In this document: in pieces, positions 1-7,643 of the stretch | Layout of the letters: each line of letters starts with the position of its first letter | How positions within the stretch are numbered: position 1 is the first letter of the stretch | DNA from: Pseudoalteromonas espejiana DSM 9414 | GTDB lineage: Bacteria; Pseudomonadota; Gammaproteobacteria; Enterobacterales; Alteromonadaceae | Assembly: GCF_002221525.1 (NCBI RefSeq) | Contig: NZ_CP011028.1 | Span: forward strand, 321,001 to 385,000 | Direction of reading: 5' to 3' | DNA: 64,000 bases | Program-made: the position numbers and the translations under genes | The notes under the pieces: generated by a model | The model's input: the letters and a program-made list of their open reading frames with translations, nothing else | What the model was told of the DNA's origin: nothing | The model's database searches: none

Positions 1-1
1 T

Positions 2-2602
2 AACATGCTAAAGAGTTTGATCAAACAATATGATCCGAGCCACATGGTGGTGGTATTTGATGCTAAAGGTAAAACTTTTAGAAACGATATGTACAGCGAG
101 TATAAAGCTAATCGTCCACCAATGCCTGATGATTTACGTACGCAAATAGCGCCATTGCACAGCATTATTAAAGCGATGGGTTTTCCACTTATTAGTATCG
201 AAGGTGTTGAAGCTGATGATGTAATTGGTACCTTTTCGCGTATTGCAACAGAGCAAAAACGCCATGTACTGGTTTCTACTGGCGATAAAGACATGGCGCA
301 GTTAGTCAATGAGCATGTAACGCTTATTAACACCATGACAGACAGTATTTCGGATCCTGAAACCGTTGTTGAAAAGTTTGGTGTAGGCCCTGAGCTAATT
401 ATCGATTACTTGGCGCTGATGGGCGATAAAGTCGATAACATACCCGGTGTTGAAGGGTGTGGTCCTAAAACAGCCGTTAAATGGTTACAAAAGTATGGTT
501 CTCTGCAAGGTGTTATTGATAACGCAGGTGATATAAAAGGTAAAATTGGTGAGAAATTAGCAAATGCACTTGCCCATTTGCCATTAAGTTATGAGCTTGC
601 CACTATAAAATGTGATGTAGAGGTTGAGTCTGATCTCGATACCTTTAAGTTACAAGAGCCAAATAAAGACGAGCTAATTGCATTATATGGCGAATGCGAA
701 TTCCGCCGCTGGTTAGCTGAACTGTTAGATAATCCAAAAGATGCTGAAAAAGCAGTGCAAACCGAGGTTAATGAACTTCCTAAAGTAGAGGACGCTCACT
801 ACGAAACTATTTTAAGCGAGTCACAGCTTGATACGCTTATAGAGCAACTAAATAGCGCTGAGCTATTTGCCTTTGATACCGAAACAACCAGCCTTGATTA
901 CATGCAAGCACAGTTAGTAGGTATGAGCTTCGCTGTTAAAGCAGGAGAAGCCGCCTACTTACCGATTGCTCACGACTACCCGGGTGCTCCAGAACAATTA
1001 AGCCTTGAAGTAGTGATGCAAAAGTTAGGTCCTATATTAGCCGATGCCAATAAAGCCAAAGTAGGTCAAAACCTTAAATACGATAAAAGTGTACTGGCTA
1101 ATGCGGGTTTCGAACTTAATGGTATTAAGTTTGACACTATGCTTGAGTCGTACGTATTTAATAGCGTAGGTACACGCCATGACATGGATTCATTAGCGCT
1201 TAAATACCTAGGCCATAAAAATATTAGCTTTGAAAATATAGCCGGTAAAGGCAAAAAACAGCTTACATTTAACCAAATTGAGCTTGAGCAAGCAGCGCCT
1301 TATGCAGCTGAAGATGCTGATATTACTTTGCGCTTACACCAAGTGCTATGGCCTAAGCTCGAAGCTGACGATAAATTAAAGTCAGTATTTGAAACCATAG
1401 AAATGCCATTGGTAAATGTCATTTCGGATATTGAACGCACAGGTGTAGCAATTGATAGCAATATGCTTGCAGCGCATAGCCAACGCTTAGGTGAGCGTTT
1501 ACTGGAGCTAGAAAAAGAAGCGTTTGAAATAGCGGGCGAACCATTTAACCTAAGTTCTCCAAAACAGCTTCAAGTTCTATTATTTGAAAAGCTTGAGCTG
1601 CCAGTTATTAAAAAAACGCCTAAAGGTGCGCCTTCAACGGCTGAAGAAGTACTGCAAGAGCTTGCCCATGATTATCCATTACCAAAAGTAATAATTGAAC
1701 ATCGCGGTTTATCTAAGCTTAAATCAACGTATACCGACAAATTACCGTTAATGGTCAATGAGAAAACGCAACGTGTCCATACGTCTTATCATCAAGCGGT
1801 TACAGCAACAGGGCGTTTAAGCTCAACCGATCCTAACTTACAAAATATACCAATTCGCTCAGAAGAAGGGCGCCGCATTCGTGAAGCCTTTATAGCCGCA
1901 GAAGGTTATAAAATTGTAGCTGCCGATTATAGCCAAATTGAGCTGCGTATTATGGCGCACTTATCGCAAGATAAAGGCCTACTTAATGCTTTTGCAAATG
2001 GCCTTGATGTTCACAGCGCAACGGCTGCTGAGGTGTTTGGTGTTGAGCTTGATGATGTAACCACCGACATGCGCCGCAAAGCTAAAGCGGTAAACTTTGG
2101 TTTAATTTATGGTATGTCTGCTTTTGGGTTAGCGCGTCAGCTTGATGTACCACGCCATGAAGCGCAGCATTACATTGATAAGTACTTTGAGCGTTTCCCA
2201 GGTGTACTTGAATATATGGAAACCACACGTGAAAAAGCAGCTGAAAATGGCTATGTAGAAACTATTTTTGGCCGCCGTTTACACCTACCAGAAATAAATG
2301 CCCGTAATGGCGCACGCCGCAAAGGCGCTGAGCGAGCAGCAATTAATGCTCCTATGCAGGGGACCGCAGCTGACATTATCAAAAAAGCCATGTTAAGTGT
2401 GCACAATTGGGTGAGTGAGCAAGCACCAAATACTATTAAGTTACTTATGCAAGTACACGATGAATTAGTATTTGAAATTAAAACAGATTGCGCAGAGGCT
2501 TACACAAAACAAATTTGTGAGCTAATGTCGCAAGCGGCTACGCTTGATGTGCCTCTTATTGTAGAAGCCGACGAAGGTGAAAACTGGGAACAAGCGCACT
2601 AA
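2..2602 (+). CDS. polA: DNA polymerase I (5' end cut by window edge)
   Basis: Replication and repair polymerase with 5' nuclease, proofreading and polymerase domains. Compared from memory with E. coli PolA, about 44 N-terminal residues lie outside the window; the Met codon at 5 is internal, since the preceding codon AAC matches the Asn before the equivalent E. coli Met. Visible in order: the 5'-nuclease core (GDKDMAQL, then VDNIPGVEGCGPKTA as the helix-3-turn-helix); the 3'-5' exonuclease FDTETTS, NLKYDK and YAAEDAD; polymerase motif A DYSQIELR, motif B RRKAKAVNFGLIYG and motif C QVHDELVFE. Proofreading acidic residues are intact, so the enzyme should have all three activities. It ends GENWEQAH, as in E. 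coli. An intrinsic terminator follows, and a Spot 42-like RNA lies downstream as in enterics. Confidence 0.98.
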   Translation, partial: NMLKSLIKQYDPSHMVVVFDAKGKTFRNDMYSEYKANRPPMPDDLRTQIAPLHSIIKAMGFPLISIEGVEADDVIGTFSRIATEQKRHVLVSTGDKDMAQLVNEHVTLINTMTDSISDPETVVEKFGVGPELIIDYLALMGDKVDNIPGVEGCGPKTAVKWLQKYGSLQGVIDNAGDIKGKIGEKLANALAHLPLSYELATIKCDVEVESDLDTFKLQEPNKDELIALYGECEFRRWLAELLDNPKDAEKAVQTEVNELPKVEDAHYETILSESQLDTLIEQLNSAELFAFDTETTSLDYMQAQLVGMSFAVKAGEAAYLPIAHDYPGAPEQLSLEVVMQKLGPILADANKAKVGQNLKYDKSVLANAGFELNGIKFDTMLESYVFNSVGTRHDMDSLALKYLGHKNISFENIAGKGKKQLTFNQIELEQAAPYAAEDADITLRLHQVLWPKLEADDKLKSVFETIEMPLVNVISDIERTGVAIDSNMLAAHSQRLGERLLELEKEAFEIAGEPFNLSSPKQLQVLLFEKLELPVIKKTPKGAPSTAEEVLQELAHDYPLPKVIIEHRGLSKLKSTYTDKLPLMVNEKTQRVHTSYHQAVTATGRLSSTDPNLQNIPIRSEEGRRIREAFIAAEGYKIVAADYSQIELRIMAHLSQDKGLLNAFANGLDVHSATAAEVFGVELDDVTTDMRRKAKAVNFGLIYGMSAFGLARQLDVPRHEAQHYIDKYFERFPGVLEYMETTREKAAENGYVETIFGRRLHLPEINARNGARRKGAERAAINAPMQGTAADIIKKAMLSVHNWVSEQAPNTIKLLMQVHDELVFEIKTDCAEAYTKQICELMSQAATLDVPLIVEADEGENWEQAH

Positions 2603-2622
2603 AGCGTGAGTAAAGTTAATTG

Positions 2623-2647
2623 AAAAGCGCCTGTTGGCGCTTTTTTT
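2623..2647 (+). terminator. Intrinsic terminator of polA
   Basis: A short hairpin AAAAGCGCC / GGCGCTTTT with a TGTT loop is followed by a T run, 21 bases after the polA stop. It separates polA from the small-RNA region downstream. Confidence 0.85.
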
Positions 2648-2715
2648 ATATCGCAAACTTACTCTGCCAAATAAAGCTAAAAACAGACTTTAGTTAAGAC
2701 TAGGTTAAATTAAGC

Positions 2716-2736
2716 AACTATTTGTATTAAATAGTT
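2716..2736. other. Perfect 8-bp inverted repeat upstream of the Spot 42-like RNA
   Basis: Arms AACTATTT and AAATAGTT are perfectly complementary around a 5-base centre, GTATT. The repeat lies about 75 bases upstream of the inferred RNA start in otherwise AT-rich, non-coding DNA. It lacks a T run, so it is not a terminator. It does not resemble a CRP site, although CRP represses spf in E. coli. An operator role is inference only. Confidence 0.4.
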
Positions 2737-2810
2737 ATATGTTCGTCAATTCGAGCTATTTTAAGGGAATTTGATTGTATTTTTATGCGCTCTTTTGTTA
2801 AAGTGCGCGC

Positions 2811-2924
2811 GTCCTCATCCTGTAGGACATCCTGTTGATGATGCATCTGAAAAGGTGCAACAAATTGATAGCTTCTCCCCAGTTTGCTATATCGGCCTGC
2901 TTGTTTTAAGCAGGCCGTTTTTTA
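2811..2924 (+). ncRNA. spf: Spot 42-like small RNA
   Basis: Not protein coding. The stretch folds from a 5' hairpin GTCCT/AGGAC (2811-2828), through GCATC/GGTGC around TGAAAA, and ATAGC/GCTAT around a C-rich loop (2868-2890), to a strong terminator CGGCCTGCTT/AAGCAGGCCG followed by T6 (2893-2923). Length is about 110 nt, matching the 109 nt of E. coli Spot 42. Position is the main argument: spf lies between polA and engB in enterics and vibrios, and this RNA lies between the same genes, with two genes added before engB. The GTAGG at 2822 resembles the Spot 42 5' end; the rest is diverged. A weak promoter (TTGTAT at 2775, TTAAAG at 2798) would start it near 2810. An unrelated sRNA at the same site is the alternative. 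Confidence 0.65.
2893..2924 (+). terminator. Terminator of the Spot 42-like RNA
   Basis: A perfect 10-bp GC-rich stem with a short loop is followed directly by TTTTTTATT. There is no annotated gene between the polA terminator and this one, so it must end a separate short transcript. Confidence 0.9.
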
Positions 2925-3026
2925 TTCCCCCTATTTACTCATCCTTTAATTTGAGGTGGTTTGCCCCGAATTCAGGTGATAGTATCGAAAGCGCTATTAT
3001 TCTCATTTAAGTTTTAGGAGTGCGTT

Positions 3027-3614
3027 ATGTTTAAAACGTTAGCCATTGCAGGTTTATCGTTATCAAGTGTAGTTATGTCTAATGCCGCTCATGCTGATTG
3101 GCAGCTAGTAAATGACAAAAGCCAATTAAGTTTTGTTTCTATAAAAAAGGATGCCATTGCTGAGGCGCATCATTTTACGAATATTGAAGGTAAGCTTTCT
3201 GAGCGCGGTACTTTTAGTGTAAATGTAGATTTAACCTCTGCAGAAACGCTAATCCCAATTCGTAATGAACGCTTAACGCAGTTTGTATTTGAAGCGGCTA
3301 AATTCCCAAGCGCTATTTTAACGGCTGATTTATCAGCGCAATTAAATACGATTAAACAGCCTGGCCAATATGTATTAAAAGACCTTGAGGCTGAGCTTGA
3401 TTTTCATGGTAATAAAAAGCCATTAAAAATAAACGTGCTAGTAAGCAGTGCTGAAAATGGCGATTTAAGCGTATCATCATTTTCGCCTGTTATCGTAAAC
3501 AGCGAAGACTTTGGTGTAACTGAGGGCGTAAAAAAATTACAGCAACTAGCGGGTCTTCCTTCGGTGGCAACCGCAGTACCGGTTACGTTTGCATTAACAC
3601 TTAAAAAGCAGTGA
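3027..3614 (+). CDS. YceI-like periplasmic protein
   Basis: A 195-residue exported protein. The first 23 residues form a signal peptide ending AAHA before DW. The mature part opens with WQLVNDKSQLSFVSIKK, followed by alternating beta-type segments ending in LTLKK. This matches the lipocalin-like YceI fold, whose members bind isoprenoid-type lipids in a beta barrel; the actual ligand here is not known. The start has a good ribosome site (TTTAGGAG, 7 bases upstream). The next gene overlaps it by 4 bases, so the two are almost certainly co-translated. This pair is an addition to the polA-engB interval known from enterics. Confidence 0.75.
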   Translation: MFKTLAIAGLSLSSVVMSNAAHADWQLVNDKSQLSFVSIKKDAIAEAHHFTNIEGKLSERGTFSVNVDLTSAETLIPIRNERLTQFVFEAAKFPSAILTADLSAQLNTIKQPGQYVLKDLEAELDFHGNKKPLKINVLVSSAENGDLSVSSFSPVIVNSEDFGVTEGVKKLQQLAGLPSVATAVPVTFALTLKKQ

Positions 3615-4129
3615 TTTCTTTAGCCCAGCTTAGTAAGCAAATCAGCGAGCCAAGCAAGCCTTTTGATAGTTGGCAGCCTGCACACTGTGGGCAACTGCCA
3701 ATTGTTATTAATGAGCAAGGGCAATGGCTTTATGATGGCAGTGAGATTACTCGAGCTGCCATGGTAAAGCTATTTGCCAGCGTTTTGTCTAAAGAAAACA
3801 ACCAGTTTTATTTAAAAACACCTATCGAAAAAATAGCCATAGAGGTGCACGATGCGCCTTTTATTATTGTTAGTTGGCATATTGAAAAAACACAGCAAGG
3901 GCAAGTGTTGTGCTGCGTTGATAACTTAGCTAGGCAATGGCTTGTTAGTGGCAAACAGCCTATTTATATAAAAAACTATAAAGGTTCTGCAGTGCCTTAT
4001 ATGCAACTGCCTTATGGTTGCAGTGCGCGAGTTTCAAGAAGTGTGTTTTATCAGTGGGCTGAAATAGCCGACTCAGATGAGCACGGCTATTTTATAGTAT
4101 CAGCAGGTGAGCGCTTTTATTTATCTTAA
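3611..4129 (+). CDS. DUF1285 family protein
   Basis: A 172-residue cytoplasmic protein of the DUF1285 family, recognised by the early INEQGQWLYDGSEITRAAM stretch and the central YLKTPIEKIAIEVHDAPFII stretch. Its function is unknown; no catalytic motif can be named. It starts with GTG inside the stop codon of the upstream gene (GTGA overlap), which indicates translational coupling. It converges on engB, with only 10 bases between the two stop codons and no clear terminator. Confidence 0.75.
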   Translation: MISLAQLSKQISEPSKPFDSWQPAHCGQLPIVINEQGQWLYDGSEITRAAMVKLFASVLSKENNQFYLKTPIEKIAIEVHDAPFIIVSWHIEKTQQGQVLCCVDNLARQWLVSGKQPIYIKNYKGSAVPYMQLPYGCSARVSRSVFYQWAEIADSDEHGYFIVSAGERFYLS

Positions 4130-4139
4130 CTGCGGGCTA

Positions 4140-4793
4140 TTAAGCATCACCGCTTGATGTATCGTGTGGTGGAACTGCCACGATAGGTCCTAAATACCAC
4201 TCATCTAGTTTTTTAGCGACCTCAGGTAAACCTGTGCCTTTAAGCGATGAAAACGCATGCACAGTAATATCACCCTCTAATTCACTTAATTCGCGACGTA
4301 CTTGAAGCACTTGCGCTTTTCGTGCACCTTGCTTTAGCTTATCTGCTTTTGTTAAAAGCGCTAAAACAGGAATTTCACTACCAATTGCCCAGTTGATAAG
4401 GTCTTTATCTAAGTCTTTTAAAGGGTGGCGAATATCCATTAAAACCACAATACCCTTTAAGCTTTGGCGCTTTTGCAGGTATTCACCTAACGATTTTTGC
4501 CATTTCTTTTTCATCTCAATGGGAACTTTAGCAAAGCCGTAACCAGGTAAATCGATAAGACGCATATCATCGACATCGGCAAGCTCAAAAGTATTAATTA
4601 ATTGAGTACGACCAGGCGTTTTACTTGTACGAGCAAGCTTTTGATCAGTAAGTGCGTTAAGGGCACTTGATTTACCCGCATTAGAACGCCCTGCAAACGC
4701 GACTTCAATTCCCGTATCAGCAGGTAATTTAGTGATGTCTGGCGCGCTTGTTACAAAAGACGCAGTATTATATTTGATACGAGATTTGAGCAC
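4140..4793 (-). CDS. engB: Ribosome biogenesis GTP-binding protein EngB (YihA/YsxC)
   Basis: A 217-residue essential GTPase needed for assembly of the large ribosomal subunit. G1 is GRSNAGKSS (about residues 35-43), the G2 region TPGRTQ, G3 DLPGYG, G4 TKAD and G5 FSSLKG, so the G domain is complete. The start Met precedes [13 protein letters not shown], typical of the family. It is divergent from cytochrome c4 across 280 bases. In E. coli the gene sits between spf and csrC, and that relation is kept here. Confidence 0.96.
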   Translation of the reverse strand: MLKSRIKYNTASFVTSAPDITKLPADTGIEVAFAGRSNAGKSSALNALTDQKLARTSKTPGRTQLINTFELADVDDMRLIDLPGYGFAKVPIEMKKKWQKSLGEYLQKRQSLKGIVVLMDIRHPLKDLDKDLINWAIGSEIPVLALLTKADKLKQGARKAQVLQVRRELSELEGDITVHAFSSLKGTGLPEVAKKLDEWYLGPIVAVPPHDTSSGDA

Positions 4794-5073
4794 AGGCTCT
4801 CCTAAAAACTTAAAAGTTGATCTTATTGAGCTAAATTCACTCAGGGCGCGTATTTTATACTATAAAGGATGTATTAAAAAGCGTATTTAAACACCTAAAA
4901 ATAGTACAAACGGCACTATTAAAGCTGCTTAAAGGTTAATCTAGGTCAAAACCCTATAAATTATAAGCTTAATATGAGTAGAAAACGTGCCAGAGAATTT
5001 TTTATCGTGTAGAATACATGAATTACAACATCCATATTGTAGATGATACAGGGTCGGAAACAGAGAATTCACC

Positions 5074-5706
5074 ATGAAAAAAATAGCACTATCTTTAACA
5101 ATATTGCTTGGTGCGTTGTCAGCAAGCAACGCAACAGCATTTGATGGCGATGTAAACGCAGGTAAAGAAAAATCAGCAACGTGTGCGGCTTGTCACGGCC
5201 CAGACGGTAATGCACCGGTTAATATTTACCCTAAACTTGCAGGCCAACACCCAGATTATATCCTAAAACAACTTCAGGATTTAAAACTAGGTATGACATC
5301 AGGCGGTAAAGAAGGCCGTATGGATCCTGTTATGAGCGCAATGGCTATGCCACTTAGCGAGCAAGACATGAAAGACCTATCTGCGTATTTTTCTTCGTTA
5401 AATATGTCTGAAGGGTCAACACCTAAAGATATAGTTGAAGTAGGGCAAATGCTATATAAAGCCGGTGATGCTGAACGTGGTATTCCAGCATGTGCAGCGT
5501 GTCATGGTCCTCGTGGTAACGGTACATCACTTGCTAAGTTCCCTAAAATTTCTTTCCAGCACCCAGAGTACATAAAAGCTCAGCTAGAGAAGTTTCGTGA
5601 TGGTACGCGTAATAACGACCTTAACGGCATGATGCAAGACATTGCTAAAAAACTAACAGATAAAGACATTGAAGTACTTTCTCAGTACTTAGGTGGCTTA
5701 CACTAA
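5074..5706 (+). CDS. Cytochrome c4 (dihaem, periplasmic)
   Basis: A 210-residue exported dihaem c-type cytochrome. A signal peptide of about 22 residues ends SNATA. The mature protein has two homologous halves, each with a haem-binding CAACH (the first followed by GPDGN, the second by GPRGN) and Met ligand candidates further on (MAMPLS in the first half). Cytochrome c4 passes electrons from the bc1 complex to terminal oxidases such as cbb3. It is a single gene: divergent promoter side towards engB, and its own terminator behind. A -10-like TAGAAT lies at 5010. Its position between engB and the Csr-type RNA is not the E. coli arrangement. Confidence 0.93.
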   Translation: MKKIALSLTILLGALSASNATAFDGDVNAGKEKSATCAACHGPDGNAPVNIYPKLAGQHPDYILKQLQDLKLGMTSGGKEGRMDPVMSAMAMPLSEQDMKDLSAYFSSLNMSEGSTPKDIVEVGQMLYKAGDAERGIPACAACHGPRGNGTSLAKFPKISFQHPEYIKAQLEKFRDGTRNNDLNGMMQDIAKKLTDKDIEVLSQYLGGLH

Positions 5707-5754
5707 AGTCTTATTTATTTAGTATTCGCTAGTGTAATACTATGTAATATGATT

Positions 5755-5780
5755 AAAAAGCAGCTTGCGCTGCTTTTTTT
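5755..5780 (+). terminator. Intrinsic terminator of the cytochrome c4 gene
   Basis: Hairpin AGCAGC / GCTGCT with a 4-base loop, preceded by A5 and followed by T7, about 50 bases after the stop codon. Confidence 0.85.
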
Positions 5781-5837
5781 GTGTCCAAATTTTAACGATA
5801 TCACCCTTTAGTTTGTGAGATATTTGCCATATCGATT

Positions 5838-5855
5838 TGTAGGAAATGACTTATT
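5838..5855. promoter_or_regulatory. Candidate UvrY/GacA-type activator box
   Basis: TGTAGG-N6-CTTATT, compared with the known GacA/UvrY upstream sequence TGTAAG-N6-CTTACA, matches 9 of 12 defined positions. It lies about 90 bases upstream of the inferred start of the Csr-type RNA, where BarA/UvrY-family regulators act on csrB, csrC and rsm genes. The match is imperfect and the call rests on the combination with the RNA downstream. Confidence 0.45.
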
Positions 5856-5915
5856 TTAAAAATCAATTTATCGCTAACTTGTTAATTATATAGGTTTTTA
5901 GTGTTTTTGTTTGTG

Positions 5916-5921
5916 TATACT
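5916..5921 (+). promoter_or_regulatory. -10 element of the Csr-type RNA
   Basis: TATACT within TTGTGTATACTGTG, with no recognisable -35 hexamer 17 bases upstream. A good -10 without a -35 fits a promoter that depends on an activator such as UvrY. It places the RNA start near 5928. Confidence 0.5.
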
Positions 5922-5927
5922 GTGAGA

Positions 5928-6287
5928 AAAATAATATAAACCAGTTGTAACTAAAATATTAACGGGTAAATTAACCACTGTCGCAAAACAACAATAACAA
6001 CATGGATTATGCTAAAGGAAAATGGCGCGACACGACTGAATAGCACAATGATGGTGCTACTAAAGGAAATATCAAAAAAGTGTCAGGATGACCGTAAATA
6101 ATAAAATCTCATGGAAGTTTAATAATAAAAACAAAATGGAATGTAACAAGGAAGGTTAAAATAATAACAAAACGGACTGATAATAAAAAAAATAATAAAG
6201 ACTAAAAAAGTCGAAGGGAGAAGTGTCCAGATAATGGCGCTCAGATTAGTAGGCGGTAGAGATGTTTTCTCTACCGCCTTTTTATTT
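5928..6287 (+). ncRNA. CsrB/CsrC-type CsrA-sequestering RNA
   Basis: A 360-base non-coding stretch with nine GGA trinucleotides (6004, 6017, 6065, 6086, 6113, 6138, 6150, 6174, 6217) separated by A/T-rich spacers. One sits exactly in a hairpin loop (GTC-AGGAT-GAC at 6082-6092). It ends in a strong terminator. Repeated GGA, ideally in hairpin loops, is the CsrA-binding signature of CsrB, CsrC and RsmX/Y/Z RNAs, which titrate the translational regulator CsrA. Position supports this: E. coli csrC lies between engB (yihA) and yihI, and this RNA lies between engB-cytochrome c4 and yihI. Length (about 360 nt) is nearer to CsrB (369 nt) than CsrC (245 nt). Confidence 0.8.
6251..6287 (+). terminator. 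Terminator of the Csr-type RNA
   Basis: An 11-bp perfect stem, AGGCGGTAGAG / CTCTACCGCCT, with a 7-base loop is followed by TTTTATTT. No protein gene precedes it for 550 bases, so it ends an RNA transcript. Confidence 0.93.
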
Positions 6288-6336
6288 GTCCTGTTACAAT
6301 ACCCACCGTTTAGCAATTAGCTAACGCGCTATTACA

Positions 6337-6450
6337 ATGAGCAACCCAAGCTCTAACGCGCAAACTGAATTCTTCTGGCTCGGCCAGCACTGCGATGCTC
6401 ATACTATGCGCCTCGCTCAAAACCTCTTAAGTGAGATGATCAAGATATGA
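6337..6450 (+). CDS. Possible 37-residue protein coupled to yihI
   Basis: An ATG-started ORF of 37 codons begins about 50 bases after the Csr RNA terminator and stops with TGA overlapping the yihI start (ATGA). The peptide starts MSNPSSNAQTEFFWLGQHC and ends LLSEMIKI; it has a polar head and an amphipathic, possibly helical tail. No clear ribosome site precedes it, and yihI also lacks a strong one, so the overlap could serve translational coupling. I do not recognise a family. It may be a genuine small protein, an upstream control peptide for yihI, or chance. Confidence 0.4.
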   Translation: MSNPSSNAQTEFFWLGQHCDAHTMRLAQNLLSEMIKI

Positions 6451-7046
6451 GTAGAAAGAAAAAATCACGCAAAATTCCTTCAAACGGCCCGGTTCGTTTA
6501 AGCCAAGACAAGCTTAAAGAAATGCGTGCGCTTAAAGAGCAGCGTGTTAAAAAAACTAAAGGTGCTAAAGCGGGATCGCGTAACGCTCCTGAATTGCTAG
6601 ATACCGACACTAATAAAGTGGGTTCTGCACCGAAAGATAAACGTGTAGGAAGTAAAAAGGCGGTGCCTTTAGTTGCAACAGCTCCTCAACCACAAGTTGA
6701 AATGAAACGTAACCTTAAGCCAACTGTTGAGCTTAAAAAAGTAACAGAGCCAGAGCTTACGCCAGAGCAAGAGCTTGAAGCGCTTGAAAACGATGAGCGT
6801 TTACTTAAATTAGTTGAGCGCCATGAACAAGGCGAAATGCTTACAGGTAAAGATGCCAAGTACTTTAATAGCCGCATTGCGCGCCACCAAGTACTGTGTA
6901 AGTTGTTAGGTATTGAAGATGAGGACGAAGACGAATTTGAAGATGATTTCGAAGACGACTTTACCAGCGAAGGCACCTCAGACTTTGATAAGTACCTCTC
7001 TGATGATTTAGCCAATGAATGGCTAGATGACGACGAAGACAAATAG
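6447..7046 (+). CDS. yihI: YihI, activator of the GTPase Der
   Basis: A 199-residue highly charged protein. YihI stimulates GTP hydrolysis by Der, a ribosome-assembly GTPase, and so tunes large-subunit maturation. The N-terminal third is Lys/Arg rich and disordered-looking (SRKKKSRKIPSNGPVRLS), the middle has the family signature APKDKRVGSKKAVPL, then PEQELEALENDERLLKLVE, and the tail is very acidic (EDEDEDEFEDDFEDDF). It is followed 12 bases later by the DUF2489 gene. The neighbourhood engB - Csr RNA - yihI - hemN is the same as in E. coli. Confidence 0.93.
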   Translation: MSRKKKSRKIPSNGPVRLSQDKLKEMRALKEQRVKKTKGAKAGSRNAPELLDTDTNKVGSAPKDKRVGSKKAVPLVATAPQPQVEMKRNLKPTVELKKVTEPELTPEQELEALENDERLLKLVERHEQGEMLTGKDAKYFNSRIARHQVLCKLLGIEDEDEDEFEDDFEDDFTSEGTSDFDKYLSDDLANEWLDDDEDK

Positions 7047-7058
7047 TAAGGGCATGTA

Positions 7059-7574
7059 ATGAGTACAGCGGTGATTGTAGCCTTATTTGTAGGTGCTGCT
7101 ATTATAGCTGGCTTGGCATTTTATGCGGGTCAGTTGCTTTATAAGCTTAGTGCGCAAAAAAAGCTAATTGCGCAAAAGCAAGCTGAGCAACAGCAAAAAT
7201 TAAAGCAGTCGCGCCTAAAGCGCAACGCAAAACTTGCCGACAGCATTCATTTAATAGCACGTGCTATGGAGCAAGAGCAGTGTGAGTTTTCTGAAGGCTG
7301 CTTACGTATTTGGGTGTTAATGTCGCAGTACGGTTTTGAAGACGAGCGAGATTTAACTCAAGCGTACCCGGGTATTTATAAAATGTATGAAGTCGTTAAA
7401 GAAATGCCGACTCACGATGCACGCAAAAAATACTCTAAAAAAGAGATTTTTAAACAAGATACAGCCCGTTGGCGCGCAGAAGAAAACTTCAGTGATGAAA
7501 TTAAAGCCGATTGCGAAAAAATCATTGTTGAGTTTAAAGCCGCCCCTGGCAGCGAAAATGTCGTGTTTAATTAA
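7059..7574 (+). CDS. DUF2489 membrane-anchored protein
   Basis: A 171-residue protein with one N-terminal membrane segment (about residues 5-28, VIVALFVGAAIIAGLAFYAG), then a Lys/Gln-rich coiled-coil-like stretch (residues 30-60), then a soluble domain with CEFSEGCLRIWVLMSQYG. This layout is that of DUF2489 proteins found next to yihI in vibrios and relatives. The function is unknown. It is in an operon with yihI (12-base gap) and ends at a terminator shared with convergent hemN. Confidence 0.75.
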   Translation: MSTAVIVALFVGAAIIAGLAFYAGQLLYKLSAQKKLIAQKQAEQQQKLKQSRLKRNAKLADSIHLIARAMEQEQCEFSEGCLRIWVLMSQYGFEDERDLTQAYPGIYKMYEVVKEMPTHDARKKYSKKEIFKQDTARWRAEENFSDEIKADCEKIIVEFKAAPGSENVVFN

Positions 7575-7590
7575 GCGCTATTGATAATAT

Positions 7591-7618
7591 AAAAAGCAGA
7601 CTTAGGTCTGCTTTTTTT
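7591..7618. terminator. Bidirectional terminator between the DUF2489 gene and hemN
   Basis: Stem AGCAGAC / GTCTGCT with a TTAG loop, with A5 on the left and T7 on the right, lying between two convergent genes. Confidence 0.9.
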
Positions 7619-7643
7619 GTGCTTGGCGTTAATTTAACGGGTA

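Noticed and set aside
2771..3010. 79-codon plus-strand frame overlapping the Spot 42-like RNA
   Set aside because: It runs straight through the RNA hairpins and terminator, has no ribosome site and no family features.
6119..6316. 65-codon minus-strand frame opposite the Csr RNA
   Set aside because: Low-complexity, Phe/Tyr/Ile-rich product of the AT-rich, GGA-bearing RNA gene; antisense artefact.
6686..7042. 118-codon Ser-rich minus-strand frame
   Set aside because: Mirror of the acidic (GAA/GAT-rich) yihI tail; composition artefact.
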